Source: Populus alba (lineage: Eukaryota; Streptophyta; Magnoliopsida; Malpighiales; Salicaceae). From it: DNA of 64,000 nucleotides. The notes beneath the pieces were generated by a model. That model did not search any database. It saw only the letters and a list, made by a program, of their open reading frames with translations, and was not told where the DNA came from. Location of the stretch: the NCBI RefSeq assembly GCF_005239225.2, contig NC_133284.1, forward strand, positions 49,012,697-49,076,696. Reading direction: 5' to 3'. A program made the translations under genes and the position numbers. Shown here in pieces: positions 53,586-63,890 of the stretch. How positions within the stretch are numbered: the stretch's first letter is position 1; each line of letters begins with the position of its first letter.

Positions 53586-55386
53586 AAAGATTGATGATGA
53601 AAACACCGACCTGACAATGTTAAAAGCAATGCATTTTATGATCAACATGCATGTATACTTATCCTGAGAAAAATAGGTCCCCCTTTCTTCATGGTGTGTT
53701 TCTTTTTCTCAAAAGTTTGGAGTGTTGGCAGTGAACTTCGATGGCTTCTTCGCTCTTGCTTACTCGAGTCATCTCTTGTGATTTTTTACCTCTAGGGAAA
53801 GACTTGATATCATCGTACTTCTTTTGTCCCTCCGCCCCTTTTTCTCAAGGGTTGCCAACTTTACTCGACATTTTCTTAGAATGGGAATCATGGAGCCTGC
53901 CCTATCATATGTTTCTTTATTGCTCTAGCTTGATCATGCCCCCAAGTGTTCAATTCGGGTTTGTGGACGAGGCTATATGAAGGAAGGTTTGACAAGGAGT
54001 TGTTTTCATGCAGAATTTTTTGAAATTCCAAAGTTATTCCAAACACAAAAAATTATTTTGACATCGATTTCAAAGCAAACTCATTCTAAAACATTCAAGT
54101 GATTCCTATGGAGAGGTTATATTAGAAGTGATTGAAAACTTCTTGTTTTTGGCTTTTGGTAAAAAAATATGATAGTGACCTCTGGTTTGTCAGAAAAGGT
54201 TTAAATCTCAATTTGAGGGTTATTTGAGAACGAGGTTCAAAGCATTTATTTTATTTGCACGAATAATGAATTGGTTCACATGAGAAAGCATTGCTACCGA
54301 TCCAGATTGCTTGCCCTTTTGATCAGAAAGGGCTTGATTAGGCACGTAATGTAGGCTTGGGCTCTTGGTTATGAAGAAAATGATATTTTGTAGGCTCAAA
54401 AGGTGTTTAAGGGATTTGAAGACTAAGGATCACTTGTGCTTGTTTCTTGACCTTTTTTCATTTAAATGTCCTTCGAAAACTGTCTATCGTGCCCCCCCAT
54501 TGTGTTGGGCTTGGGCTTTTTCTCTTTGCTTTTGTTTCTTCATATTGGTTTTGAGCATCATCATATTGTTGTTGTTTTTTTTTTTTTTGCTCAAAAATTT
54601 GGATCCTTTGGATTTTCTTCATGCCCCCTAGCTTTGTTTGGGCACCTTTGATGATTGAGAAATTTCTTTTATGACCCCTAGTATTGCTTGGGCATTTTCA
54701 AATCATTGAGGTTTTCTCTATGTCATCGCACTTACCCCAGTGTGGGGTGTGATCCTAGCCAAGGTTATTTATCTCAAGAAAAGCATAAGGCTCAAAAGGG
54801 GACTACAAAGGATATATTTTAGCCTCGTGAAAAGATTATCAAAGATGGCCTTTCCTCATCTCAAATGCATGCATTTAGGATCGGTAAGCCTTGCTTTCAT
54901 GCGAGTATGCAATATGATTTCTCATTATTCATTCAGATAAAAACTCAGCTTTTGAAGTCACTTCAGGGGTTCCTTTTTTTTTTTTAGATTTTCTAGGTGC
55001 ATGGTTACCTTTCTAAGGAATCACTTGAATTTCCCGAACTCGTTTGTTTTGGACAAACATCAACATGATTTCAGTTTCTGTACTAAACTTTGAATTCCCA
55101 AAAATCCTTGTAAACATGTGCGATCATGCATAGTTTTGAAAGAAAGGAAAACACACCCAAAGATTCTTGGTGTGATGGTTTCATGCTTAAAGATTATGCT
55201 CAATATGTTATTTGCATGAAACAACAACAAAAAATGAAGGTATGTCAAAAACACATGATCTTATTAACAAGAAAGGCTTATTTTGACAAGGAAAGTTTTG
55301 TTGGTGGAATTTTGAGGCCAAGTTACCAACAAAAACTGAAACAGGTTTGAAACAAAAATCAAGAAATTTTGTAGGCATGATCAACT

Positions 55387-55430
<44 letters not shown>
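53586..55430 (-). other. Noncoding spacer of the gag-less element
   Basis: Homologous over most of its length to 60413-62130 of the outer element (for example AGCATTTATTTTATTTGCA, TCATCTCAAATGCA and GGAATCACTTGAATTT). Frames are short and not conserved between the copies, so it is not coding. It ends in a run of 39 T (55391-55429). Confidence 0.8.
55391..55429. repeat. Poly-T run of 39
   Basis: Uninterrupted homopolymer at the junction between spacer and leader of the gag-less element. The exact length in an assembly is unreliable. Confidence 0.9.
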
Positions 55431-55431
<1 letters not shown>

Positions 55432-56392
55432 AGAACAAGAATAGGCTCCATTATGCACCGGTAGTGCAATTCCCTTCGGTCAGCCTTCCCACCAAAGCTT
55501 TTGCAAAAAATACATGATTGTTGTTTGAGGCTCTTGACAAATTTGCCCCCCAATTTCTTCGGCAAAGGTTATTATTGGGCTTTGAACAAAGATGATAGGT
55601 CGGTTGGAAGGAACTTTCCTAGAGTTATTTTTCAGTATCTACCCGAGTAAGCTAGAAGCGAGTCACACACGTCTCCAAAAATTATGACGAGCATACTGTT
55701 CATCTTCCGTGTTTTTTCTTCATTCAAAGTCGGGTGTTGTAGACTCGTAGGGGACCTACTTTTCATTCTGGCGCATGCATGAAAAATGTATGAACATGTA
55801 ATCTATATGACGAACTCACCCTTCGAGAGGTGACAATATGGTCGTAACTCTTGTATGATGGACAAGAATCGTGATTTTTGCCCAAACTCTACAATGAAAA
55901 TTTTCGGAGCCACGGCCAATGTGTCACCCATAAGTCTTGAGTTCAAGATGCTTCAAGAAGGGTTTGCCCTTATGCAAATAACAATAGCACATACAACCTA
56001 AGGACAGGTTCTATTCATTATGTGAACAGGGGTAGGTTTTCTATCTGGTCTCAAAAGGGTCTCATATCTGCTCAGTGACGTTCTTCGTAAAGACAGTATG
56101 GGGGCGTTGCAAGGAATGGTTAAGGCACGTATACCCACCATTACCAAGCAGGCACTCAGATATGAGTTGGGTGTTTCACGCATCTGAACCCTGACCAATA
56201 GTCTTAGGGCAGATCGCTAGTTCCCCACCTAACCTAGAAGCTTGTGTGTGCTTTTAAAAATAAATACAGGTGATGCATGAGACAATTCTATAAAATACAT
56301 GGAAATAAATATTAACAAAAAGATAAAAAATGCAAAAACTTAAACACATCAAATACACAAAGCTTAGTCCAATAATGTTAGAAACAGTACCT
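55431..56392 (-). other. 5' leader of the gag-less element
   Basis: From about 55700 it is homologous to the gag start and leader of the outer element at 63721-64000 (GTCGGGTGTTGTAGACT, TGTATGAACATGTAAT, CTGGTCTCAAAAGGGTCTCA). The first gag codons are recognisable, but the start codon is ACG and no gag follows. Confidence 0.8.
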
Positions 56393-56410
56393 TCCCCAGT
56401 GGAGTCGCCA
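56393..56410 (-). other. Primer binding site of the gag-less element
   Basis: Minus-strand TGGCGACTCCACTGGGGA with a 3-nt spacer from the 5' LTR. From memory, Tat/Ogre elements use a tRNA-Arg-like primer with this kind of sequence, but I could not check the tRNA match. Confidence 0.75.
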
Positions 56411-56413
56411 TTC

Positions 56414-58262
56414 TGTCGCACCCCGAAAAAATCAGCGCGCGGCATCGGCTGGCGATTTTGCGTCTCGTTGCGTAAGGTTTGAATTTGGTTCGTTGGAGTC
56501 GCCACCTAGTAATTGATTTCGGGCTACTAGGAAACCGGATGTACTGGTCTTGTCAGAGATTCGCGGGTAAGGGACTGGTTGTGGTTAGGGAAGGTATTAA
56601 CACCCCTAACGCACCCTACCTGAGGTAAGCTGCTTCGTGGTTTTGACGTGTTAAAGAAGTTTTAATAATTGTCTTTTCATCGGAAATTAGAAATATCACT
56701 TACGTATAAGTTAATAATTCTTAACCGTGATCCAATCAAAATATTAAATTCTTCTTTAATATCTGCAATTTTATCATTAAAAAAAAATAAAATATATATA
56801 TAAAAAATAAAAACACATACAAACACACACATTCACTTTCACTATTTTTATTTCTTTTCTTTTTTTTTTTTCTTTTCTTTTCTTTTACATCCATATTTAC
56901 AAAATACAAATAAAAATTCAATACTAAATAAATATTACATTAAACAATTCGGAAATACAAAAATGACCCCAAAACACCCCTTGAACAGTGGCAGGCGACT
57001 TCTGGAGCCGCTTGGAACAGCGGTGGCGCGTCGTTCCACGCGCCACCGTATGAGGAAAAAGCAGGGGATCAGCCATGGCTTCCTCTCTTCTTCTCCTCCT
57101 CACCGGCGATGATGCTGTGACCTGAAAAATAACAAAAAACGCACACAACAGGCAGTTGATTTTTATTTTGTGTTCTTGGTTTTAAAATCTGCTTCGGTTT
57201 TTTTCTTCCTTCCGACAGATCTGCATGTGCTTCTTCTTCTTCTCCGGTGGCAGATCGGTCGTGGAGGAGGAGCTGTCGGTGGTCGATTGAAGCAGGAGTC
57301 CGGTGGCGGTGCTGAGGAGATCGGATCTGTCCACGGTGGCTGAGAGAGAGAAGCCGGTCTGAGCTGAGGAGCTGTTGGCTTCGGTGGGTGCTGGGTTTCG
57401 TCTTCTCCTCCTCTGCTTTGGGTGGCAGATCGGGCGGTTGCTCCGCGGCTGTTGAAGCTGTTGTTCGGTGGCCGGTGGTGGAGAGATGAAGAAGATCGCG
57501 GGTCTGTCGCCGGTTGAAGATGGAAGATCGCCCGCTGCCGTTGTCCGTGGGTCTTGCTACTGTCGTCTGTTAGGCTCGCCGGTCGCGGTGCTGGGAGAAG
57601 GAGAAGACCGGCGCTGATTGAGACCGAAGGAGGAAGAAAATAGGAAAACTGATCTAGTGGGGAGATGGTGAGCTGCGGTAGAGAGGGGGAAGAAGTCTTG
57701 GTCGGCGGCTGGCGGAGGAAAACAATTCAAGCCAGGGGAGGGCCTGTTTGGCCGGGTGTGGGGGAGCTGTGGCTGGGGGAAGGAAGAAGAGAAAAATAAA
57801 AAAATCCAAAGGCTGGGGGGCTCCGGCGGCTGCCTTTGGTTAGAGATGGATTTTAGGGTTTTTTGTTGTATTTTCGAGTGTTTCCAAAATTAGCCCCCCC
57901 TTTTGTTTGAGTTAAAGACCAGTATTTATAGGCAAAAATGTTGCTAGGTTTTTCAACTTGGTCCCTCAACTTCTTTCTTTTTGTAAATTTTGATTTTTCT
58001 TATTTTTTTGTATTTTTTGAAACGAGCAATATCAACGTCGACTCAAATGCGGAAAATCAATGATTTAAAAATGACGCGTGAAAAGTCGAACACGTTTGAA
58101 AATCTTTTAACAATTTAAATTCCTTTTTTAGACGACGTTGAAAATGCTAAAATGATGAAAATATATTAAAAAAACCTATTTTTTGGATTTTCATTGTTTT
58201 TCTCTATTTTTGGATTTTTTGAAAATATATCAAAAACATGGGTCAAAAATTGGGTAGCAACA
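56414..58262 (-). repeat. 5' LTR of the gag-less element (short version)
   Basis: A 1,849-bp LTR that reads smoothly compared with its partner at 50159-52341. Confidence 0.93.
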
Positions 58263-58267
58263 ATTAA

Positions 58268-58567
58268 AAACTCCATAAATTCAATTAAACCTTCAATAAA
58301 ATTTAATTGAGTCCATAAACTTCTGATTTTGCATTTTTCTTCCTCAAATTGAATTTTCTTTATCATCGGGGCTCTCATCAGTCAATGATATACTGTCAAA
58401 AAAATAATTTTTATATTTTTGAAAATCCTTAAACAATTTTTTTTTTCGCATGTTTAGGGCGCTCTGACATTTTTCACTGTTATATTTTTTTTTTATAATA
58501 TATTTTTTAATTTTTTTGTATTTTATTATTTTTTATGCGGGGACCCAAAAATGGGTTACAACAGTTG
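58268..58567 (-). repeat. 3' LTR of the gag-only element, second part
   Basis: Continues 50158 after removal of the nested element and one ATTAA. It ends GGGTTACAACA, the plus-strand equivalent of a TGTTGTAACCC start. Confidence 0.82.
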
Positions 58568-58580
58568 CCCCCCTCTTTAC
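58568..58580 (-). other. Polypurine tract of the gag-only element
   Basis: Minus-strand AAAGAGGGGGGCAAC-type purine run directly beside the LTR. Confidence 0.82.
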
Positions 58581-58689
58581 AATGCTTACGGAGCAAAGAT
58601 TTGTGCATAGTAAGTGTTGTAAAGATAAAATAACATTGGTCTTTCGAAACTGGTCGTCTCAAAATTTGATTGACCTAAAACTTCAACCG

Positions 58690-59530
58690 GACCCAAAGTC
58701 TTGTGTGTGGTTGGGCTAAATTGAGATTCCTTTCGCCAATCCCCTTTAACCCGAAACTTAAATATTATGTATGTGTGGTTAGGATAGACTGAGATTCCTC
58801 TCGGCAATCCCCTCTAACCAGAACCAAAATCCTGTGTGTGGTTGGGATAGACTGAGATTCCTTTCGGCAATCCCCTCTAACCAGAACCAAAATCCTGTGT
58901 GGTTGGGATAGACTGAGATTCCTTTCGGCAATTCCTTTCGGCAATCCCCTCTAACCATAACCAAAATCCTGTGTGGTTGGGATAGACTGAGATTCCTTTC
59001 GGCAATCCCCTCTAACCAGAACCAAAAATCCTGTGTGGTTGGGATAGACTAAGATTCCTTTCTGCAATCCCCTCTAACCAGAACCAAAATCCTGTGTGTG
59101 GTTGGGATAGACTGAGATTCCTTTCGGCAATCCCCTCTAACCAGAACCAAAATCCTGTGTGTGGTTGGGATAGACTGAGATTGCTTTCGGCAATCCCCTC
59201 TAACCAGAACCAAAATCCTTTGTGTGGTTGGGATAGACTGAGATTCCTTTCGGCAATCCCCTCTAACCAGAACCAAAATCCTGTGTGGTTGGGATAGACT
59301 GAGATTCCTTTCGGCAATCCCCTCTAACCAGAACCAAAATCCTGTGTGTGGTTGGGATAGACTGAGATTCCTTTCGGCAATCCCCTCTAACCAGAACCAA
59401 AATCCTGTGTGGTTGGGATAGACTGAGATTGCTTTCGGCAATCCCCTCTAACCAGAACCAAAATCCTGTGTGGTTGGGATAGACTGAGATTGCTTTCGGC
59501 AATCCCCTCTAACCAGAACCAAAAAACCTG
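58690..59530. repeat. Minisatellite, about 61-63-bp units, 13 copies
   Basis: Units run GTGTGGTTGGGATAGACTGA, GATTCCTTTCGGCAATCCCC, TCTAACCAGAACCAAAATCC. Inner copies are nearly identical and outer ones more diverged, as expected of recent central amplification. One unit has an extra partial duplication (58921-58940). Minus-strand frames of up to 130 codons across it are repeat artefacts. Confidence 0.95.
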
Positions 59531-59559
59531 TGTGTTCAAACCCTTTGTTTTTGAAGAAA

Positions 59560-59740
59560 GATGGTATATTTTCACGGGCAAGCTGCCCAACACATACTTA
59601 AGGTGGTCTATTTTCAGGGGCGACCAGCCCACACACTTACGCTGACATTGGTCTATTTTCATGGGCGACCTGCCCAAACATAAAAGTAAAGAGTGGTCTC
59701 ATTGTAATGGGTGACCTACCCAGATGGAAAAATATGAAGA
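59560..59740. repeat. Short minisatellite related to 52440-52680
   Basis: Three units of GTCTATTTTCA-GGGCGACC-GCCCA and one GGTCTCATTGTAATGGGTGA unit, each the counterpart of an array in the inner element. Confidence 0.82.
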
Positions 59741-59744
59741 ATTG

Positions 59745-60412
59745 GATGGTGAGGGCTTAAAGGCACACTCGAAAAGAGGTAGGGTTAGAAAAACACACTA
59801 CCAAAGGAGTTGAGGGCTCAAAGGCGCACTCAAAGGGAGGTAGGGTTAGAAAACGCACTACCCAAGGGATGAGGGCTCAAAGGCGTACTCAAAATGGAGG
59901 TGAGGGCTCAAAGGCGCACTCAAAAGGAGGTGAGGGCTCAAAGGCGCACTCAAACGGAGGTAGGGTTAGAAAACGCACTACCAAAGGGATGAGGGCTCAA
60001 AGGCGCACTCAAAATGGAGGTGAGGGCTCAGAGGCGCACTCAAAAGGAGGTGAGGGCTCAAAGGCGCACTCAAAATGGAGGTAGGGTTAGAAAACGCACT
60101 ACCGAAGGGATGAGGGCTCAAAGGCGCACTCAAAATGAAAGTTGAGGGCTCAAAGGCGCACTCAAAAGGAAGTAGGGTTAGAAAACGCACTACCAAAGGG
60201 ATGAGGGCTCAAAGGCGCACTCAAAATAGAGGTGAGGGCTCAAAGGCGCACTCAAAAGGGAGGTAGGGTTAGAAAACGCACTACCGAAGGGATGAGGGCT
60301 CAAAGGCGCACTCAAAATGAAAGTTGAAGGCTCAAAGGCGCACTCAAAAGGAAGTGAAGGCTCAAAGGCGCATTCAAACAAGTGGTAAGGTTAAAAAACG
60401 CACTACCTAAAA
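59745..60412. repeat. Minisatellite of about 15 GGGCTCAAAGGCGCACTC units in higher-order pattern
   Basis: Basic units of about 28-30 bp come in groups of one to three, each group closed by GGTAGGGTTAGAAAACGCACTACC, giving a higher-order period of roughly 60-120 bp with seven closing units. Plus- and minus-strand frames across it are artefacts. Confidence 0.93.
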
Positions 60413-62345
60413 GTTGATACACTGATTGTCAATGTTGAACAGCAAATGCATTATGATTGATATGCATGTATACTTACCTAAGAAATATAGGCCCCCATTT
60501 CTTCATGGTGTCTTTGTTTTCTCTCAAAAGTTGTAGTGTTGGTAGTAAACTTCGATGGCTTTTCCACTTTTGCTTACTCGGGTTACATCTTGTGATCTTG
60601 ACCTCTGAGAATGGTTTGATGTCATCATACATCTTTGTCCTTCACCCTTTATCTTAAGGGTTACCAATTTTGCCCGACATTTTCCTTAGAACAGGAATCA
60701 TGGAGTCAGCCCTACCATGTGTTTTTGATTGCCCCTCAGCTTGATCATGCCCCCCAAGTGTTCAACTTGGGTTTAGTTTGGGGTGAGGATATGTGAAAGT
60801 AAGTTTGGGTTTTTTGTACAATGAATGTTTTCATGCAAAAATTTTGGAACTTCCAAGTTATTCCAATCACAAAAATGATTTTGATATTGGTTCAAAATAA
60901 ACTTGTTCTAAAAAATCAAGCGATTCCTATAGACAGGTTTCTTGAAGTGATAAAAGCTTTTTGCTTTTGGTTAAAAGATGAAGTGACATCTGGTTGGTCA
61001 CAAAAGGTTTAAATGTCAATTTGAGGGTTATTGAGAACCGAAATGAGTCAAAGCATTTATTTTATTTGCATGAATAATGATTTGACTTGCACATGAAAGC
61101 ACTACCTACCAATCTAGATTGCTTGCCTTTGATCAGAAAGGGTTTTATCAGGTATGTAATGTAGGCTTTGGCTATTGATTACGAAGAAAATGGATATGTT
61201 GCAGGCTCAAAAGGTGTTTAAGGGATTTCAAGACTAGGGATCACTTGTGCTTGTTTCCTGACCTTTTGTCTTTTGGATTTTTTTTCAAAAATGATTTGTC
61301 CTGCCCCCCAGTGTCGGGTTTGGGCTTTTCTCTTTGTTTTCTCCGTTTTTGTTTGGTTGAGCACAATCATATCAGTTGTTTGTATGAGAAGCTCAAATCT
61401 TTTTGATCCTTTAGATCTTCTTCTTTTCTTTTCTTAACCAATCACTGCTTCATTTAGATGATAATGAAAGATTAAAAATGACATGATCAAATCCAGCACC
61501 CATCTTCGCTGCTTTGTCTGGATGGGTAAAAACTCTATTATTTTGCCCCCTGGTGTGGGGTGTGATCCTAGTCAAGGTTATTTCCAAAAAAAGATTACTA
61601 GGCTCAAAATGGGACTGCAAAGGATATTTTTTAGCCTTGTGAAAGGATTTATCAAAGATGGCCTTTCCTCATCTCAAATGCACTGCATTGAGGATCGATA
61701 GGTCTTGCTTTCATGCGCGTATGCCAAATGATTTATTCAGTCAAACAAAACTCCGCTTTTGAGTCACCTCATAGTGTTGGTTTATCTTTGTTGTCTTTTA
61801 TTCTTTCAAGTTTTCTAGGTATATGTGTACCTATTTAAGGAATCACTTGAATTTTCAAAAATACATTTGTTTTGGACAAATATCAACATGATTTTTGTTT
61901 TTGTACTCACTTTGGAGGTCCCAAAAAAATATCCTTGGAAACATATGCGATTATGTATGGGTTTGGAGGAAAGGAATACCAAAGGATTCTTCATGTTATA
62001 GTGTTGTGAGCGAAGTTACGCTCAAAATGTTATTTATATGTAATAACAACAAAGAAGAATGTGATGTGACCACAGGAAAACACATGATCTTATTTCACAA
62101 GAGAAGCTCATGAACAGAGAAAGTCTTGTTCAAAAGCATTAACAAAAGGCAATAACAAGGCAGGCTTCATTCCTCTATTTTGGCGCATCTGTTCATAGGC
62201 TACCTCCTCTCAAAAGCTCTGCGTAGAGGACTCAAAGACAATGCGGAACAACACCACGATCAAAATTTGAGTTCTACAAAATTCAAGCTATCATGTTGGA
62301 CCATTGATGCTTTCCAATTCCCCAAACATTCCATCCTAATATGCT
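60413..62345 (-). other. Noncoding spacer of the gag-only element
   Basis: Homologous to 53586-55430 of the nested element up to about 62130. Where an autonomous relative would carry protease, RT, RNase H and integrase there is nothing, since gag ends at 62346 and the spacer follows. Several plus-strand frames of 60-72 codons are not conserved between the copies. Confidence 0.78.
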
Positions 62346-62645
62346 TCAAGCATGATTAGGCAGCGGGTTCGTATTCACATTGGGGGTGTCTTCCAACTCT
62401 ATCCACCCAGCCTTGATTAATTGCAGAAGCTTTCTCTTGAAGGCGTTGCAGGTATAGATGTTATGCCCAGTAATACCAGCATGGTATTCACAATTGAGTT
62501 CTGGCTTGTACCAATTAGGATAAGGTGGCTGCAGAGGTGTTAGAGGTTCTGGAGCTATTTGCCCGGTGCACAAAAGCTTTTGATACATCTCATTCTGGGG
62601 TAACGGTAGTGGAGGTAGTTGTTCTTGAACCCTTTGGAAATTTCT
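62346..62645 (-). CDS. Tat-like Gag, C-terminal segment with CxxH...H...C motif
   Basis: It reads FQRVQEQLPPLPLPQNEMYQ, then a conserved block YKPELNCEYHAGITGHNIYT ending in C, the Tat/Ogre Gag variant of a nucleic-acid-binding knuckle, then LIKAGWIELEDTPNVNTNPL and a stop at 62346-62348. It is joined to the N-terminal part by a single-base frameshift near 62640-62650. The stop coincides with the edge of the pol deletion, so it may be the novel end created by that deletion. Confidence 0.82.
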   Translation of the reverse strand, partial: RNFQRVQEQLPPLPLPQNEMYQKLLCTGQIAPEPLTPLQPPYPNWYKPELNCEYHAGITGHNIYTCNAFKRKLLQLIKAGWIELEDTPNVNTNPLPNHA

Positions 62646-63733
62646 AATTTGGCTTTTGGCTTGAAAGTTTTGGGGTTCAGGTTTTTTATGTTGGCAATTT
62701 GGGATCGAGTATGGTAATTTTGGGATGTATTTTTTCTACCCATGTAGCCATCTTCAACATGGTGAACCTCTTTTCTTTCGAAGCTTCTTTTCTCGGTTGG
62801 TGCAACAATTCTACCACTCTTGACACCTTGCTCTATGCGTTCACACACTATCACAGCATCAGTGAATTGTTGGGCTGAACTACCCATCATATGTTCGTAA
62901 TATGGTGCTTTGAGTGTGTTGGCAAATAAAGAGACCATCTCTTTGTCCAGAAGTGGGGGATGTACTTGAGCAGCTAATTCTCGCCATCTTTGAGCATATT
63001 CCCTTATGCTTTCTTTATCCTTTTTCTCTATATTGGACAAACTGGTTCTGTCGGGCGCAATGTCCATGTTGTACTTGTATTGCTTGATGAAAGCATCCAC
63101 AAGATTTTTCCAGTTGTGAATTTTTGTGTTATCCAATCTCATGTACCAACTCAAAGTTGCCCCACTTAAACTGTCTTGGAAAAAGTGCATTAGTAGTTTT
63201 TCATCATGTACTACCTCAGCCATTTTATTGCAGTAGGACCTGAGATGAGTCATGGGGCATTGTGTTCCACTGTATTTGATGAATTCAGGAACACGAAATT
63301 TCTTTGGGACAACCACATTTGGGACCAAACACATCTCTGCTGCCCGGACCGGGTCATATAAGTCTATCCCTTCAATGGCTTTGAGTCTGGCTTCCAACGC
63401 CTCTATCTTAGCTTGATCAATGCTATCAGATGACTTAGCCTCGTGGGACTCATTAACAGATGCCTTTACGACTGTTGGGGATGGTGCAGGTGTCGTTGAC
63501 TGCACAAATGTTGGATTTTGCTGAGGTTCTTGACCATGTTCACTCATTCTTTCCTCAGGCTGAACTGTAGTAGGAGCCGGATCAAAGGTGATCGGTCGAT
63601 TAGAAGGACCTTCATCAAAGGTATGTCTTAGTGTTTGCTTGAGTAAGCTAGTGAGGTGAGCCACACTTATTTTCAGAGACTCCAACTCGTCGTGCAAATA
63701 GGCTTCACGTTGAGCACGCTCTTCATCTTCCAT
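62555..63733 (-). CDS. Tat/Ogre-like Gag, N-terminal and capsid part
   Basis: A 392-codon frame from the ATG with complement 63731-63733 (MEDEERAQREAYLHDELESL). An N-terminal coiled-coil-like region (residues 1-40) and a low-complexity Pro/Thr/Ser linker (60-100) precede a second helical stretch (QAKIEALEARLKAIEG). The retrotransposon gag domain is at about 150-300, with FIKYSGTQCPMTHLRSYCNK, MHFFQDSLSGATLSWYMRLD and YAQRWRELAAQVHPPL. The last 20 or so residues are out of frame after a one-base shift near 62645. The domain looks undamaged and shows no internal stop, so the gene may have been under recent selection. Confidence 0.92.
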   Translation of the reverse strand: MEDEERAQREAYLHDELESLKISVAHLTSLLKQTLRHTFDEGPSNRPITFDPAPTTVQPEERMSEHGQEPQQNPTFVQSTTPAPSPTVVKASVNESHEAKSSDSIDQAKIEALEARLKAIEGIDLYDPVRAAEMCLVPNVVVPKKFRVPEFIKYSGTQCPMTHLRSYCNKMAEVVHDEKLLMHFFQDSLSGATLSWYMRLDNTKIHNWKNLVDAFIKQYKYNMDIAPDRTSLSNIEKKDKESIREYAQRWRELAAQVHPPLLDKEMVSLFANTLKAPYYEHMMGSSAQQFTDAVIVCERIEQGVKSGRIVAPTEKRSFERKEVHHVEDGYMGRKNTSQNYHTRSQIANIKNLNPKTFKPKAKLEISKGFKNNYLHYRYPRMRCIKSFCAPGK

Positions 63734-63856
63734 GTTTCTTGCTCGAAGTCGGGTGTTGTAGACTTTTTGGGGACCTATATTTCAATCTGTCATGTATGTA
63801 TGTTAAATGTATGAACATGTAATTTATATGATGCACTTGCCCTTCAAGGGTGACAT

Positions 63857-63890
<34 letters not shown>

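Larger units (their letters stand above)
50159..58262 (-). mobile_element. Gag-less Tat-like derivative (LARD-like) nested in the LTR
   Basis: 8,104 bp, TSD ATTAA at 50154-50158 and 58263-58267. LTRs are 50159-52341 (2,183 bp) and 56414-58262 (1,849 bp), TGTCGCACC...GTAGCAACA. Minus orientation is set by the PPT at 52342-52355 and the PBS at 56393-56410. The 4.07-kb interior holds minisatellites (52440-53585), a spacer (53640-55430) and a leader (55431-56392), both homologous to those of the outer element. Gag and pol are wholly absent. The remnant of the gag start reads ACG in place of ATG at about 55708-55710. Confidence 0.93.

Noticed and set aside
58779..59677. Open frames of up to 130 codons with repeated GFWFWLEGIAERNLSLSQPH-like units
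   Set aside because: They are translations of the 61-63 bp minisatellite. The unit switches frame between copies, and no start or domain is present.
59869..60381. Repetitive open frames on both strands
   Set aside because: By-products of the minisatellite at 59745-60412.
58690..60412. CRISPR-like direct repeats
   Set aside because: The units are head to tail without unique spacers, and the setting is a plant retroelement, so these are minisatellites.
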